NCBI GenBank assembly: GCA_022484685.1 | Contig: JAKVKY010000003.1 | Location: 1 to 64,000 of the forward strand | DNA: 64,000 nt | Direction: 5' to 3' | Source of the DNA: Acidaminococcaceae bacterium | GTDB taxonomy: Bacteria; Bacillota; Negativicutes; Acidaminococcales; Acidaminococcaceae | Shown: piece after piece, positions 8,242 through 16,743 of the stretch | How the letters are laid out: each line of letters begins with the position of its first letter | Numbering within the stretch: the first letter of the stretch is position 1 | The notes under the pieces: model-generated | Database searches by the model: none | The model's input: only the letters and a program-made list of their open reading frames with translations | What the model was told of the DNA's origin: nothing | Program-made: the position numbers and the translations under genes

Positions 8242-9966
8242 TTATCTGTTTTGAGGAGAATAGTGCGTATGGAGTAGACGATGGGCCTTTTCCCCGAGAG
8301 GTTTTCCCATCCATGTATCATAAAGAATTTTTATCTCAGGATTTTCATGCGATTTGCGTATCTTACTGTTACTATCAATGCTATAAATGGCTTCCATACG
8401 TTTCTTTTTGATAGCCTTGCTGGTAGGAATCGGCTGGCCGCCGCCGCCAATACAACCACCCGGGCAAGCCATGACTTCGATAAAGTGATAGTTGGCCGTA
8501 CCGGCACGTACCCGGTCCATCATCTTCATGGCCGAACCCAAAGTGTTGCAGACGGCAATCCTTATTTCTTTGCCCGCAATATTCAGGGTTGCTTCCTTGG
8601 TTTCCTCGAATCCACGTACAGCTTTATAATCTACCTGTTGAATATCCTGACCGGTCACAACATCCGCCACGGTCCGGAGGGCTGCCTCCATCACGCCGCC
8701 GGTAGTACCAAAGATGGCACCGGCACCGCTGCCGTAGCCCAGAGGTGAATCAAACTCCGCATCCGGCAGTCTGGTAAAATCAATGCCGTCTTCGCGCAAC
8801 ATCTTGCCCAGTTCCCTGGTAGTGATAACGATATCCACATCCTGGAACCCGCTATCACGCAGCTGCGGCCGTACACATTCCGCCTTTTTGGCAATACAGG
8901 GCATCACAGAGACGCTGACAATCTTGGCCGGATTAACATTGGCTTTCTCCGCCCAATAAGTTTTAATGACGGCGCCAAACATGCCTTGCGGCGACTTGGC
9001 AGTAGACAAATGCGGCAACAAATCCGGATATTTAAGTTCACACATATTGACCCAGCCCGGACTGCAGCTGGTAACCATCGGCAGCACGCCGCCGTGTTGC
9101 AGACGGTCCACAAACTCATGACCTTCTTCCATGATGGTCAGGTCGGCACTAAAATTAGTATCAAAAACTTTATCAAAGCCCATGGCTTTTAAGCCTGCCA
9201 CCATCTTACCGGTAACAATGCTTCCGGGAGCCAGGCCCACTTCTTCGCCTAATGCTACCCGGACGGAAGGTGCCACCTGGCAGACTACAATCTTATCCGG
9301 GTCATGAATAGCATCCCAGACCCGCTCGGTGTCATCTTTTTCCATGATGGCCGCCGTCGGACAAACTGCAGAACACTGACCGCAGAAAGAGCAAGCCACT
9401 TTAGACAAATCCTGTTCAAAAGCTGCCGCTACCATGGCGTGGAAACCACGTCTGGCAAAACTGTACACGTTCATGCCCTGTACATCACGGCACATCCTGA
9501 TGCAGCGTCCGCACAGGATGCATTTTTCCTGGTCGCGTACCAGGCAGGGATTACTATCGTCCAGGGTATATGTCTTACGTTCGCCCCAATCGAAACGATG
9601 GTTCCGTACATCCAGATCCGCTGCGATCCTTTGCAGTTCGCAGTCGCCGCTTTTACGGCAGGACAGGCATCCTTTCGGATGGCTGGCCAGGAGCAGTTCT
9701 ACTACCAGACGGCGGGCTTTGCGCACCTGCGCCGTGTTGGTCTGCACCACCATGCCTTCTGCCACAGGGTAGCAGCAGGAAGCAACCAGGCCTCTGGCGC
9801 CGGTAGCTTCTACCACGCACAGACGGCAGGCGCCCTCCGGTTTTAAATCCGGATGATAACATAATGTGGGAATATGAATACCGGCAGATTTGGCCGCTTC
9901 CAAAATCGTAGCGTTCTTGGGGGCCTGAACCTTCACACCGTTAATCGTCAAATTAACCATTTCCAT
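8242..9966 (-). CDS. hydA: [FeFe]-hydrogenase catalytic subunit, NAD-linked bifurcating type (HydA/HndD)
   Basis: This 574-residue subunit carries the H-cluster that makes or splits H2. It has an N-terminal [2Fe-2S] domain (Cys36, 47, 50, 64), a His/Cys-ligated cluster region (about 96-109), two [4Fe-4S] motifs (Cys149-159 and Cys192-202) and the H-cluster domain: L1 TSCSPGW (299-305), L2 MPCIAKKAE (355-363) and L3 MACPGGCIGGGGQP (499-512). A serine follows the first L1 Cys where many enzymes have TSCCPxW. The start at 9964-9966 is 11 nt from AGGGGG; a GTG four codons earlier is too close to it. NuoE- and NuoF-like subunits are encoded upstream, so this is the catalytic subunit of a multimeric NAD- and ferredoxin-linked enzyme. 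Confidence 0.92.
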   Translation of the reverse strand: MEMVNLTINGVKVQAPKNATILEAAKSAGIHIPTLCYHPDLKPEGACRLCVVEATGARGLVASCCYPVAEGMVVQTNTAQVRKARRLVVELLLASHPKGCLSCRKSGDCELQRIAADLDVRNHRFDWGERKTYTLDDSNPCLVRDQEKCILCGRCIRMCRDVQGMNVYSFARRGFHAMVAAAFEQDLSKVACSFCGQCSAVCPTAAIMEKDDTERVWDAIHDPDKIVVCQVAPSVRVALGEEVGLAPGSIVTGKMVAGLKAMGFDKVFDTNFSADLTIMEEGHEFVDRLQHGGVLPMVTSCSPGWVNMCELKYPDLLPHLSTAKSPQGMFGAVIKTYWAEKANVNPAKIVSVSVMPCIAKKAECVRPQLRDSGFQDVDIVITTRELGKMLREDGIDFTRLPDAEFDSPLGYGSGAGAIFGTTGGVMEAALRTVADVVTGQDIQQVDYKAVRGFEETKEATLNIAGKEIRIAVCNTLGSAMKMMDRVRAGTANYHFIEVMACPGGCIGGGGQPIPTSKAIKKKRMEAIYSIDSNSKIRKSHENPEIKILYDTWMGKPLGEKAHRLLHTHYSPQNR

Positions 9967-9981
9967 AGTTTTGCGCACCCC

Positions 9982-11781
9982 CTATTTCTTCGTAATCGCT
10001 TTAAACGGACAATTCTGCATGCAGGTACCACACTTGATACACATGGTCTGGTCGATGACGTGGCGTTTCTTGGGTTCGCCAGTAATAGCATGGACCGGGC
10101 AGTTCCTTGCACATAAACCGCAGCCTTTGCAGTCTTCCGTGATAAAATACTGAGCCAGCTTTTCGCAGGCGCCGGCCGGACACCGTTTTTCTTTAATGTG
10201 AGCCTCATACTCATCCCGGAAATACTTCAGGGTACTTAGTACCGGGTTAGGAGCAGTCTGACCCAAGCCGCACAAAGCGCTGACCTTAATGGTCTTCGCC
10301 AAATCTTCCAGTACGACCAAGTCTGTTTCGGTCCCCTGCCCGGAAGTAATCCGGTTCAGGATTTCCAGCATCCGTTTCGTACCTTCACGGCAGGGCGTAC
10401 ATTTACCGCAGGATTCAGACTGGGTAAAGTTCAGGAAGAACTTAGCTACATCCACCATACAGGTGGTCTCATCCATAACTACCAGACCGCCGCTGCCCAT
10501 CATGGCGCCTACCTTGGTCAGAGAATCATAATCTACAGGCGTATCCAGCATGGATTCCGGCAGACAACCACCGGAAGGACCGCCAATTTGTACGGCCTTA
10601 AATTTTTTGCCGTTAGGAATACCGCCGCCAATATCAAAAATAATTTCCCGCATGGTAATACCCATAGGAACTTCAGCCAGGCCGGTGTGATTAATCTTGC
10701 CGGTGAGGGCAAACACCTTGGTACCGGTGGATTTCTCGGTACCCATGCTGCGGAACCAATCTGCACCTTTCAAAATAATCTGCGGCACATTAGCCCAGGT
10801 TTCTACGTTGTTAATATTCGTCGGCTTGCCCCACAACCCGCTGTTAGCAGGGAAAGGAGGACGGGGACGCGGCATACCGCGGCGGCCTTCAATGGAAGCC
10901 ATCAGGGCTGTTTCTTCGCCGCACACGAAAGCGCCGGCGCCTTTCTTGATATGGATTTTTAAATTAAAACCGGAGCCAAAAATATTATTGCCTAAAAGGC
11001 CCATCTTCTCCGCCTGGTCGATGGCGATTTCCAAACGCTTGATAGCTAACGGATATTCCGCCCGCACATACATGTAGGCTTCATCAGCGCCGATAGCATA
11101 AGCACCAATGGCCATGCCTTCCAGGACGGCATGCGGGTCACCTTCCAGGACGCTGCGATCCATGAATGCACCCGGATCGCCTTCATCAGCATTACAAATA
11201 ATATATTTCTTGTCTCCCTTGGCGCCGTGGGCAAATTGCCATTTCATACCTGTAGGGAATCCGGCGCCGCCGCGGCCGCGCAAACCGGATTTTTTAACTT
11301 CCTCAATGACTTGTTCCGGCGTCATCGTAGTTAAAACTTTGCCTAAGGCTTCATAGCCGCCCAGAGCAATGTATTCCTCAATCTTTTCCGGATTGATGGC
11401 ACCGCACTTAGAGAGCACAACCCGTTTTTGTTTCTTATAAAAATCAATTTCTTTGTACGTAGGTATAGATTTTCCCGTAGTAGGTTCATGGTATAGCAAT
11501 CTTTCCACGACCCTGCCCTTATACAGATGTTCTTCTACAATTTCCGGAACATCTTCCGGTTTCACCCGTACATAGAAAGTTCCTTCCGGATATACAATAA
11601 CCAGCGGCCCGTTCTCACAAAAACCGTGGCAACCCGTCTTCACGACGTTAATTTCTTCACTCAGTCCTTTTTTGGCGATTTCTTCCCGCAAACGCTTCAT
11701 GACCTCTTGGGAGCCGGAAGCTGAACATGCGGTACCGCCGCAAACTAAGACATCTGCTCTGATACGCGTGTCTTGCATCAT
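9982..11781 (-). CDS. hydB: NADH-binding hydrogenase subunit, NuoF-like (HydB/HndC)
   Basis: This 599-residue flavoprotein subunit exchanges electrons with NAD(H) in the bifurcating hydrogenase. Domain order is an N-terminal thioredoxin-like [2Fe-2S] domain (CGGTAC...CHGFC, about 14-55), a NuoF core with GRGGAGFPTG (FMN/NADH site) and CNADEGDPGAF, an SLBB-type segment, the ESCGKCTPCREG [4Fe-4S] motif, and two C-terminal ferredoxin motifs (CKGCGLCARNCP and CIKCGTCMQNCP). Two adjacent ATGs follow AGGAGG; the first (11779-11781) is taken. It ends 15 nt before hydA. Confidence 0.92.
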   Translation of the reverse strand: MMQDTRIRADVLVCGGTACSASGSQEVMKRLREEIAKKGLSEEINVVKTGCHGFCENGPLVIVYPEGTFYVRVKPEDVPEIVEEHLYKGRVVERLLYHEPTTGKSIPTYKEIDFYKKQKRVVLSKCGAINPEKIEEYIALGGYEALGKVLTTMTPEQVIEEVKKSGLRGRGGAGFPTGMKWQFAHGAKGDKKYIICNADEGDPGAFMDRSVLEGDPHAVLEGMAIGAYAIGADEAYMYVRAEYPLAIKRLEIAIDQAEKMGLLGNNIFGSGFNLKIHIKKGAGAFVCGEETALMASIEGRRGMPRPRPPFPANSGLWGKPTNINNVETWANVPQIILKGADWFRSMGTEKSTGTKVFALTGKINHTGLAEVPMGITMREIIFDIGGGIPNGKKFKAVQIGGPSGGCLPESMLDTPVDYDSLTKVGAMMGSGGLVVMDETTCMVDVAKFFLNFTQSESCGKCTPCREGTKRMLEILNRITSGQGTETDLVVLEDLAKTIKVSALCGLGQTAPNPVLSTLKYFRDEYEAHIKEKRCPAGACEKLAQYFITEDCKGCGLCARNCPVHAITGEPKKRHVIDQTMCIKCGTCMQNCPFKAITKK

Positions 11782-11815
11782 TTTTTCCTCCTGACACCTG
11801 CCGCAGACCGGCATG

Positions 11816-12190
11816 TTATTTCTTCTGGCGCTCAATCCTGCCTACAACCAGTTCCTGCACAATCTTACCGTTCACCACATGATCGCCAATAATCTTAGCG
11901 GCATCCGACGGTTTCACCTTACCGTAGGTAATCCTGTCCTCACCGGGACGAATTACGTCTACCAGTACCTCTTTCTCACACATACCGATACAACCAGTCT
12001 GCTCTACATGCACATCCTGCAACTTACGTTTGGCAATCTCATCCAGCAATGCCGCCATCACCTCGCGGGCTCCGGCTGCAATACCGCAGGTTCCCATACC
12101 TACGACTACTTTCGTGCCGCTGTCGCTACGCACCTGCATCTCAGCCTGCAGTTTTTCCCGCAGGGCCTTTAAATCAGCTACGGTTTTCAT
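11816..12190 (-). CDS. Thioredoxin-like [2Fe-2S] ferredoxin of the hydrogenase (HndB-like)
   Basis: This 124-residue protein has four Cys in the pattern GMGTCGIAAG...EQTGCIGMCEKE that binds a [2Fe-2S] cluster in thioredoxin-fold ferredoxins. The N-terminus (about 1-22) is a charged helix. Such proteins accompany NADP- or NAD-linked [FeFe]-hydrogenases (HndB) and probably pass electrons between subunits, or are a remnant of the NuoF N-terminal domain. Only three Cys are fully typical in spacing; the first motif has a single Cys before the glycine loop, so cluster binding is likely but not certain. Confidence 0.8.
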   Translation of the reverse strand: MKTVADLKALREKLQAEMQVRSDSGTKVVVGMGTCGIAAGAREVMAALLDEIAKRKLQDVHVEQTGCIGMCEKEVLVDVIRPGEDRITYGKVKPSDAAKIIGDHVVNGKIVQELVVGRIERQKK

Positions 12191-12196
12191 TATGTC

Positions 12197-12751
12197 CTAT
12201 CCCTCCCATTTCTCGTGTATTACCTGTATATTCGTACGTACAAAATCTTCTACCCACTCATATAAAGCCGGGCTGGTAAAATCTGCCAGGTTCCCCAGTT
12301 CTTTACGCAATTCCCTGGTATCGAACGTAAATCCGGTGGCACCGTGCTTATAACTCAAGGTAAAATCCAAATCCGGTGCTCCTGCTACCAGAACCTTCAT
12401 GGTTGCCGGCAAGTCTCCCAAAGGCGGCCTGTCAATATTGTCCTTGGCAAAATAGGCTTCCATCAACGTACCCCGACCGGGTACAGATGTAATATCCAGA
12501 TGTCCGCCGCTCTGGGTCGTGAGCATATCCACCAGAGAAACTCCCATTCCCACCTTGCGGGTGGTACGGGTAGTAAAAAATGGATCCCGAATTTTTTGGA
12601 CCATGTCCGGTGTCATCCCACAACCATCGTCACGCACCCGAAAGACAAAATAACCGGCTTCATCTTCATTGACCTCTAACCCTATCAGTTTGGCTCCGGC
12701 TTTTATCCCGTTCTGAGCCAGGTCGAGGATGTTCAAAGATAATTCCTTCAT
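12197..12751 (-). CDS. Histidine-kinase-like ATPase domain protein in the hydrogenase operon
   Basis: This 184-residue protein has a GHKL/HATPase_c domain: N-box-like NILDLAQNGIKAGA (about 7-20), G1 box DDGCGM (41-46), DPFFTTR (about 57-63) and the G2-like GMGVSLVD (about 69-76). It lacks a dimerisation/phospho-acceptor domain and any membrane helix, so it is not a complete sensor kinase. The last 60 residues are specific to this subgroup and I do not recognise them. It sits between the NuoE- and HndB-like genes, so it is co-expressed with the enzyme. It could phosphorylate a partner or act as an ATP-dependent switch. No clear Shine-Dalgarno sequence is visible before the ATG, so translation may be coupled. 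Confidence 0.75.
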   Translation of the reverse strand: MKELSLNILDLAQNGIKAGAKLIGLEVNEDEAGYFVFRVRDDGCGMTPDMVQKIRDPFFTTRTTRKVGMGVSLVDMLTTQSGGHLDITSVPGRGTLMEAYFAKDNIDRPPLGDLPATMKVLVAGAPDLDFTLSYKHGATGFTFDTRELRKELGNLADFTSPALYEWVEDFVRTNIQVIHEKWEG

Positions 12752-12763
12752 TATAGTATGAGC

Positions 12764-13261
12764 TTACTTATACTTGGCCAGGATCTCCGGAATAATTTCC
12801 GGAGTCAGGCGTCCGTGTGTCTCGCCGTTAATCTGCATAACCGGTGCCATGCCGCAAGCTCCCAGGCAGGCAATTGTCTCCAGGGTAAAACGAGCATCAT
12901 CGGTAGTATGTCCTGCTTTAACCCCTAAAGCCTTTTCCATGGTTTCCAGGATAGTCTTGCCGCCACGTACATGGCAGGCCGTGCCCTGGCAGACACGTAC
13001 AATATTACGACCCCGGGGATTCAAATGAAATTGGGAATAAAAAGTCACTACCCCGTAAATAGCAGAAATAGGATTTCCCGTCTGCTCGGCGATATACTCC
13101 AGAGCTTTCCTGGGCAGATAATTATACAGATCCTGGGTATCCTGCAGGATAGGGATCAAGCTACCCTTTTGTCCTTCATATTTTTTGAGGATAATATCAA
13201 TTTTTGCATGATCGGCATCGGTACCGCCAACAACGGCGATATTTGTTGCTTGTGAAGCCAT
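12764..13261 (-). CDS. hydC: NuoE-like [2Fe-2S] hydrogenase subunit (HydC/HndA)
   Basis: This 165-residue subunit has the NuoE fold. A helical N-terminal half (IDIILKKYEGQKGSLIPILQ) is followed by a thioredoxin-like domain with Cys in VCQGTACHVRGG and ACLGACGMAP, which ligate one [2Fe-2S] cluster. It bridges the flavin subunit to the rest of the complex. ATG at 13259-13261 (MASQATNI) is chosen because AAGGAG lies 8 nt upstream. It comes after the PHP gene and before the kinase-like ATPase in the transcript. Confidence 0.92.
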   Translation of the reverse strand: MASQATNIAVVGGTDADHAKIDIILKKYEGQKGSLIPILQDTQDLYNYLPRKALEYIAEQTGNPISAIYGVVTFYSQFHLNPRGRNIVRVCQGTACHVRGGKTILETMEKALGVKAGHTTDDARFTLETIACLGACGMAPVMQINGETHGRLTPEIIPEILAKYK

Positions 13262-13307
13262 GTACATCACTCCTTTTCCTAACTGATATCTTACAAGACC
13301 TGAAACA

Positions 13308-14069
13308 CTAATTATCAATAAAGACTCCGGCCTGCCAACTGCGTCCTTCTTTACCAGCCAGGGCCAGCCTGAGTTCCTTAATTGTCAATTCCCGAACGGT
13401 AATCCTGTTCTTAGGACCATCCAAAAAAGCCTGCATCCAATGTGCATCCGAATTAGTTACATAGGGCAGATTGCCTACCCTGGCTTTAAGTTTCTGTTCC
13501 TGCAACTCTGCCAGACTGTTCCTGCTAATTTCAGCCGCTGCCAAACCCAGCTCCGGCGGCAGAAATCCCAGGCTCATAAGCAAACTATACGCCGGCCGGT
13601 CCACATGTGCCGCAAAACACAAACCACCCAACTTATTAACTGCCGCCACTACTTCGGCAGCTGTTAAAGTCAAAGGTCCTAAAAGCATACGCGGCTCTTC
13701 CCGGACCAGATTGTCTTTCTCATCCACCACAAACTGTGCGCCCAATTTCTCCGGCTGATTTAGGCGGCCGCTCAACGCTTTATCCACCTGCTGCTGCCAG
13801 GCAGCCATCTGGTGCATCTTGTCAAACAACACCACCAGGTGCGCCTCTTCTTTACACTCTACTTCCATACCGGGAAAAACTTTGACCGGATACTTTTCCT
13901 GCAGCCTGATCAGCGCCGGCAGATTAGCAGAAGCATTGTGATCAGTAAGTGCCAGTGCGCCTATACCTGCTGCTGCTGCCCGCAGCATAAGATGATGCGG
14001 TGTCATTTCCACCTCGGCGCAGGGAGATAAAAGGCTGTGGATATGAAAATCCGCCAGCAGGGTCTTCAT
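13308..14069 (-). CDS. PHP-domain metal-dependent phosphoesterase
   Basis: This 253-residue soluble PHP protein has the metal-binding motifs DFHIHSLLSPC (7-17), a TDHN motif (about 42-45), GMEVECKEE (about 67-75) and a late NSDAHW. These would bind two or three metal ions for hydrolysis of a phosphoester. The substrate is unknown. The ATG overlaps the stop of the preceding DRTGG gene as ATGA, so the two are probably translationally coupled. PHP proteins recur beside [FeFe]-hydrogenase genes; a role in turning over a nucleotide or phospho-signal made by this cassette is only a guess. Confidence 0.85.
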   Translation of the reverse strand: MKTLLADFHIHSLLSPCAEVEMTPHHLMLRAAAAGIGALALTDHNASANLPALIRLQEKYPVKVFPGMEVECKEEAHLVVLFDKMHQMAAWQQQVDKALSGRLNQPEKLGAQFVVDEKDNLVREEPRMLLGPLTLTAAEVVAAVNKLGGLCFAAHVDRPAYSLLMSLGFLPPELGLAAAEISRNSLAELQEQKLKARVGNLPYVTNSDAHWMQAFLDGPKNRITVRELTIKELRLALAGKEGRSWQAGVFIDN

Positions 14070-14407
14070 GGCTTACCAACACCCAGCGCATATAAACGGC
14101 CACAAACTTCATAAGCCGGCAGCCTCGTGGTGAAAAGTGCCACCCCGTTAGCCTGAGCCTTCTGTGCTGTCTCCGGTGCCACGCTGGCACCACCGGCAAT
14201 GATAACACCAGCCAGATTTAATAGCGAAGCTACCGCCGCCACATTGGGATGTCCTTGCATGGTAACCCAGATTTGTCCCGGTGCAGCCTGACCCATCGCA
14301 TTACTCAATAAATCAGAAGCATAGCCGCCGCTTACTTCCACACTGGGAACTGTTGCCGGTACAAGCGCTGTCAATTGTAAAGCCTGTACTATCTCATCAA
14401 GTTTCAT
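14066..14407 (-). CDS. DRTGG-domain protein, copy 2
   Basis: This 113-residue single-domain DRTGG-type protein has the family's alternating strand/helix layout: a hydrophobic strand with GQIWVTMQGHPNVAAVA, then GVIIAGG and a C-terminal LPAYEVCGRLYALG. In larger proteins the domain lies next to CBS pairs or phosphotransacetylase and is thought to bind ligand. Here it is alone. The start at 14405-14407 has GGAGG 9 nt upstream; the frame overlaps the end of the sensory hydrogenase gene by 11 nt. It is a paralogue of the gene at 16268-16621; both end in a similar (F/Y)E(T/V)CG-(I/R)-LYA motif. Confidence 0.75.
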   Translation of the reverse strand: MKLDEIVQALQLTALVPATVPSVEVSGGYASDLLSNAMGQAAPGQIWVTMQGHPNVAAVASLLNLAGVIIAGGASVAPETAQKAQANGVALFTTRLPAYEVCGRLYALGVGKP

Positions 14408-15791
14408 GATTTTTATCCTCCGCCGGAGCAACCAGGCCATCATCCATGGTATTACCACCCGTTAAAGGCAGCTGGCGCGATAATTCCGCCATCCCGTATG
14501 CCAGTTTCTTAACCTGGGCCCGTAGTTTAAAAATACAATCCATCTCATGGGCACGTCCCTGCACTATATCTTCCGCCAGGCACATACAGCTGGGAGCGCC
14601 GCAGACGCCGCAATCCAAACCCGGCAAACCCTGCAGGATTTCTTCCATCCGTTCCACCTTCTGCATCGCCACATTGATATCCGCATCCAGACTCATCATC
14701 GGCCGTGGCTGCAAAGGTTTCACATACTCAGCCGAGTGGGGAAATCCTTCACATGTCAGGACTGCTTTTAAGGTTGCCGCCCGGGTGGACGGCTCCCGCA
14801 GCCGCATATTATGGATACGCCGCTTTAAATTAGTCTCGGCCACAAAACGATTCTCCGACACCAGCGGTCCGCCTACGCAACCGCTCTGACAAGCACTGCA
14901 TTCCACATAATCCAGACCCGGCATCTTATTCAGGGATAATTGCTCCAGCACATCCCGTACTTCAGCTAAACCATGGACGGCTATGGCATTGGTTAGCCCT
15001 GCAGATTTCAGCTCGCCACCGTACACACCCCAGCCCATCCCGTAACTGGAACCCTTACTAACCGGACGGGTAAATTTTTCCGCCGGTAAATTTTTTTTGT
15101 TTTTCATGATCAGGCTATAAATAGCGCTCACGGTAAAGGCGCCGGTAATTTCCGGATGCACCACATCCACCGGCTGATGGATATTAGCTCCCTTGGAAGG
15201 ACAGGGAGCGATGAACCAGACACCAATCTGCTCCTTGGGTAAGTGTTTTTCCCGGGCAATCTTGTTCTTAATATAAATGGCTGCTGCTTCTGCCGGAGGT
15301 AAAACCGGGATAATCAGAGGGATCAACTCCGGGAACTTGACCTGAATCAAACGCAAAACAGCCGGGCAGGCACAGGAAATATAGGTCTTGTGCTCTCCCG
15401 CGTGTTCATGAATAAATTTTTCTATTTCTACGGCAATATAATCTGAGGCCAGGGCCACATCAAAAATTTCATCAAACCCCAGCTGCATCAAGCCCTGCCA
15501 AATCGATTCCCGATGGATATTCTCGTTAAACTGGGAATACAGGGAAGGCGGCGGCAGGACAATGTTATAGCGAAAATCTTTTAAACGGCTGAGTTGATCT
15601 GTTTTTGCCTGCGGTGCCCTAAACGGGCAATTTCTGATGCAGGTACCGCAATCTATGCACCGGTTGGGCAGGATTAAAGCCTTACCATTCCGTACCCGGA
15701 TGGCTTCCGTCGGACAATGTTTTACACAAAAGGTACATCCGCGACAAGCTGCTTGTGTAATTTGCACAGAGTGGAAATAGGTTTCCTTCAT
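14397..15791 (-). CDS. Putative sensory [FeFe]-hydrogenase-like protein with C-terminal Fe-S domain
   Basis: This 464-residue protein has two N-terminal ferredoxin motifs (CRGCTFCVKHCP and CIDCGTCIRNCP, about 16-56), an H-cluster-type domain, then a 4Fe-4S (Fes) motif DCGVCGAPSCMCLAED (393-408). H-cluster loops are divergent: L1 SCACPAV, L2 APCPSKG and L3 ECSACQSGCVGG. The cluster-ligand Cys appear kept, while the proton-shuttle position of L1 is Ala. That pattern is known for non-catalytic or slow, putatively H2-sensing enzymes outside group A. Its neighbours are ATPases, DRTGG and PHP proteins rather than electron-transfer partners, which supports sensing. It could still be a slow catalytic (group B-like) hydrogenase. 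Confidence 0.8.
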   Translation of the reverse strand: MKETYFHSVQITQAACRGCTFCVKHCPTEAIRVRNGKALILPNRCIDCGTCIRNCPFRAPQAKTDQLSRLKDFRYNIVLPPPSLYSQFNENIHRESIWQGLMQLGFDEIFDVALASDYIAVEIEKFIHEHAGEHKTYISCACPAVLRLIQVKFPELIPLIIPVLPPAEAAAIYIKNKIAREKHLPKEQIGVWFIAPCPSKGANIHQPVDVVHPEITGAFTVSAIYSLIMKNKKNLPAEKFTRPVSKGSSYGMGWGVYGGELKSAGLTNAIAVHGLAEVRDVLEQLSLNKMPGLDYVECSACQSGCVGGPLVSENRFVAETNLKRRIHNMRLREPSTRAATLKAVLTCEGFPHSAEYVKPLQPRPMMSLDADINVAMQKVERMEEILQGLPGLDCGVCGAPSCMCLAEDIVQGRAHEMDCIFKLRAQVKKLAYGMAELSRQLPLTGGNTMDDGLVAPAEDKNHET

Positions 15792-15827
15792 CGCTGCTCC
15801 TTGATGCCTGCACCTTTGCAGGTTAAT

Positions 15828-16265
15828 TTATCGGTCCTGATGTTTAAAATCCATAGTGATAATAGTGCCCCAGCCTACTTTACTTTGAATCTCAAAGGCA
15901 TCCGCACAATTATACATGTTGGGCAACCCCATCCCGGCGCCGAAACCCATGGCCCGCGCTTCCTCGGATGCCGTTGAATACCCTTCCTGCATAGCTTCCT
16001 TTACATCCGGTATTCCCGGTCCCTGATCGCTGACAATGACCCGGGTATGGTCAGGATAAATTTCAGCCTGAAGCTGGCCGCCGCCAGCATGGATGATCAG
16101 ATTAATCTCTCCCTCATACGAACCGATAGCTACCCGGCGTATGACTTCTGCCGGTACGCCCACCTGCTGCAAGGTCCGCTTTAGTTTAGCAGATGCCTCA
16201 CCCGCCCGGTCAAAATTAGCCCCCGGAACATCAAAAGCCAGTTTTAACGCTTTTATTTCCGCCAT
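15828..16265 (-). CDS. Anti-sigma-factor-like ATPase (HATPase_c_2)
   Basis: This 145-residue stand-alone GHKL ATPase resembles RsbW/SpoIIAB serine kinases: an N-box-like SYEGEINLIIHA (about 49-60), G1 box DQGPGIPD (about 80-87) and a glycine lid RAMGFGAGMGLPNM (about 103-116). RsbW-like proteins bind a sigma factor or phosphorylate an STAS partner, and neither is encoded in this operon. It lies 2 nt from the first DRTGG gene and just before the sensory hydrogenase gene, so an input from redox or H2 state to a phosphorylation output is plausible but unproven. Confidence 0.8.
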   Translation of the reverse strand: MAEIKALKLAFDVPGANFDRAGEASAKLKRTLQQVGVPAEVIRRVAIGSYEGEINLIIHAGGGQLQAEIYPDHTRVIVSDQGPGIPDVKEAMQEGYSTASEEARAMGFGAGMGLPNMYNCADAFEIQSKVGWGTIITMDFKHQDR

Positions 16266-16267
16266 GA

Positions 16268-16621
16268 CTACTCCTTGACCGAGCAGCCTTTAAGGCCACA
16301 GGCATACAGGATGCCACAGGTTTCAAACATGGTATGTTTGGTAGCCAGCACCGGCAGTTTTTCTGCTTCCGCTTCTTCCAGGAAACTGGCTGGCGGTCTT
16401 TTCCCCCGTACGATAACCAGACCACCCAGATCCGTCATGTCCGCCGTACGTACCACCTGAATATTCGTCATCCCCGTACACAACAAGGTATTACGCTTGG
16501 TAAAAGCCAGTACGTCGCTCATCAAATCCGAACCGCAACAAGTTTCCAATTCCCGGTCCAGTAAGGTTTGTCCGTATAAAATTTCTGCGTCCAACGCCTG
16601 CACCACTTCCAATAAGGTCAT
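16268..16621 (-). CDS. DRTGG-domain protein, copy 1
   Basis: This 117-residue single DRTGG-type domain is the first gene of the hydrogenase operon. It shares layout with the copy at 14066-14407: an N-terminal helix (LLEVVQALDAEIL), a central NTLLCTGMTNIQVVR, GGLVIVRGKRPP and a C-terminal MFETCGILYACGLKGC. It has several Cys (CC near 28-29, one in FETCG, two near the C-terminus) that could sense redox or bind metal, though no known cluster motif is present. The ligand is unknown. Confidence 0.75.
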   Translation of the reverse strand: MTLLEVVQALDAEILYGQTLLDRELETCCGSDLMSDVLAFTKRNTLLCTGMTNIQVVRTADMTDLGGLVIVRGKRPPASFLEEAEAEKLPVLATKHTMFETCGILYACGLKGCSVKE

Positions 16622-16698
16622 GAAAGAGCTGCTCCTTTCAAAATTTTCTGACGACGTCTCATAGACCTAACTGCCTATACCGGCTTTTAGCTACTATA

Positions 16699-16727
16699 AT
16701 TATAACTTTACCACTAACTTTTGTAAA
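16699..16727 (-). promoter_or_regulatory. Promoter of the hydrogenase operon
   Basis: The minus strand reads TTTACA (16722-16727), a 17-nt spacer and a perfect TATAAT (16699-16704). The first start codon is about 80 nt downstream. It implies one transcript of ten genes from the DRTGG gene to hydA. Confidence 0.8.
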
Positions 16728-16743
16728 CACACAGCCCGGGAAA

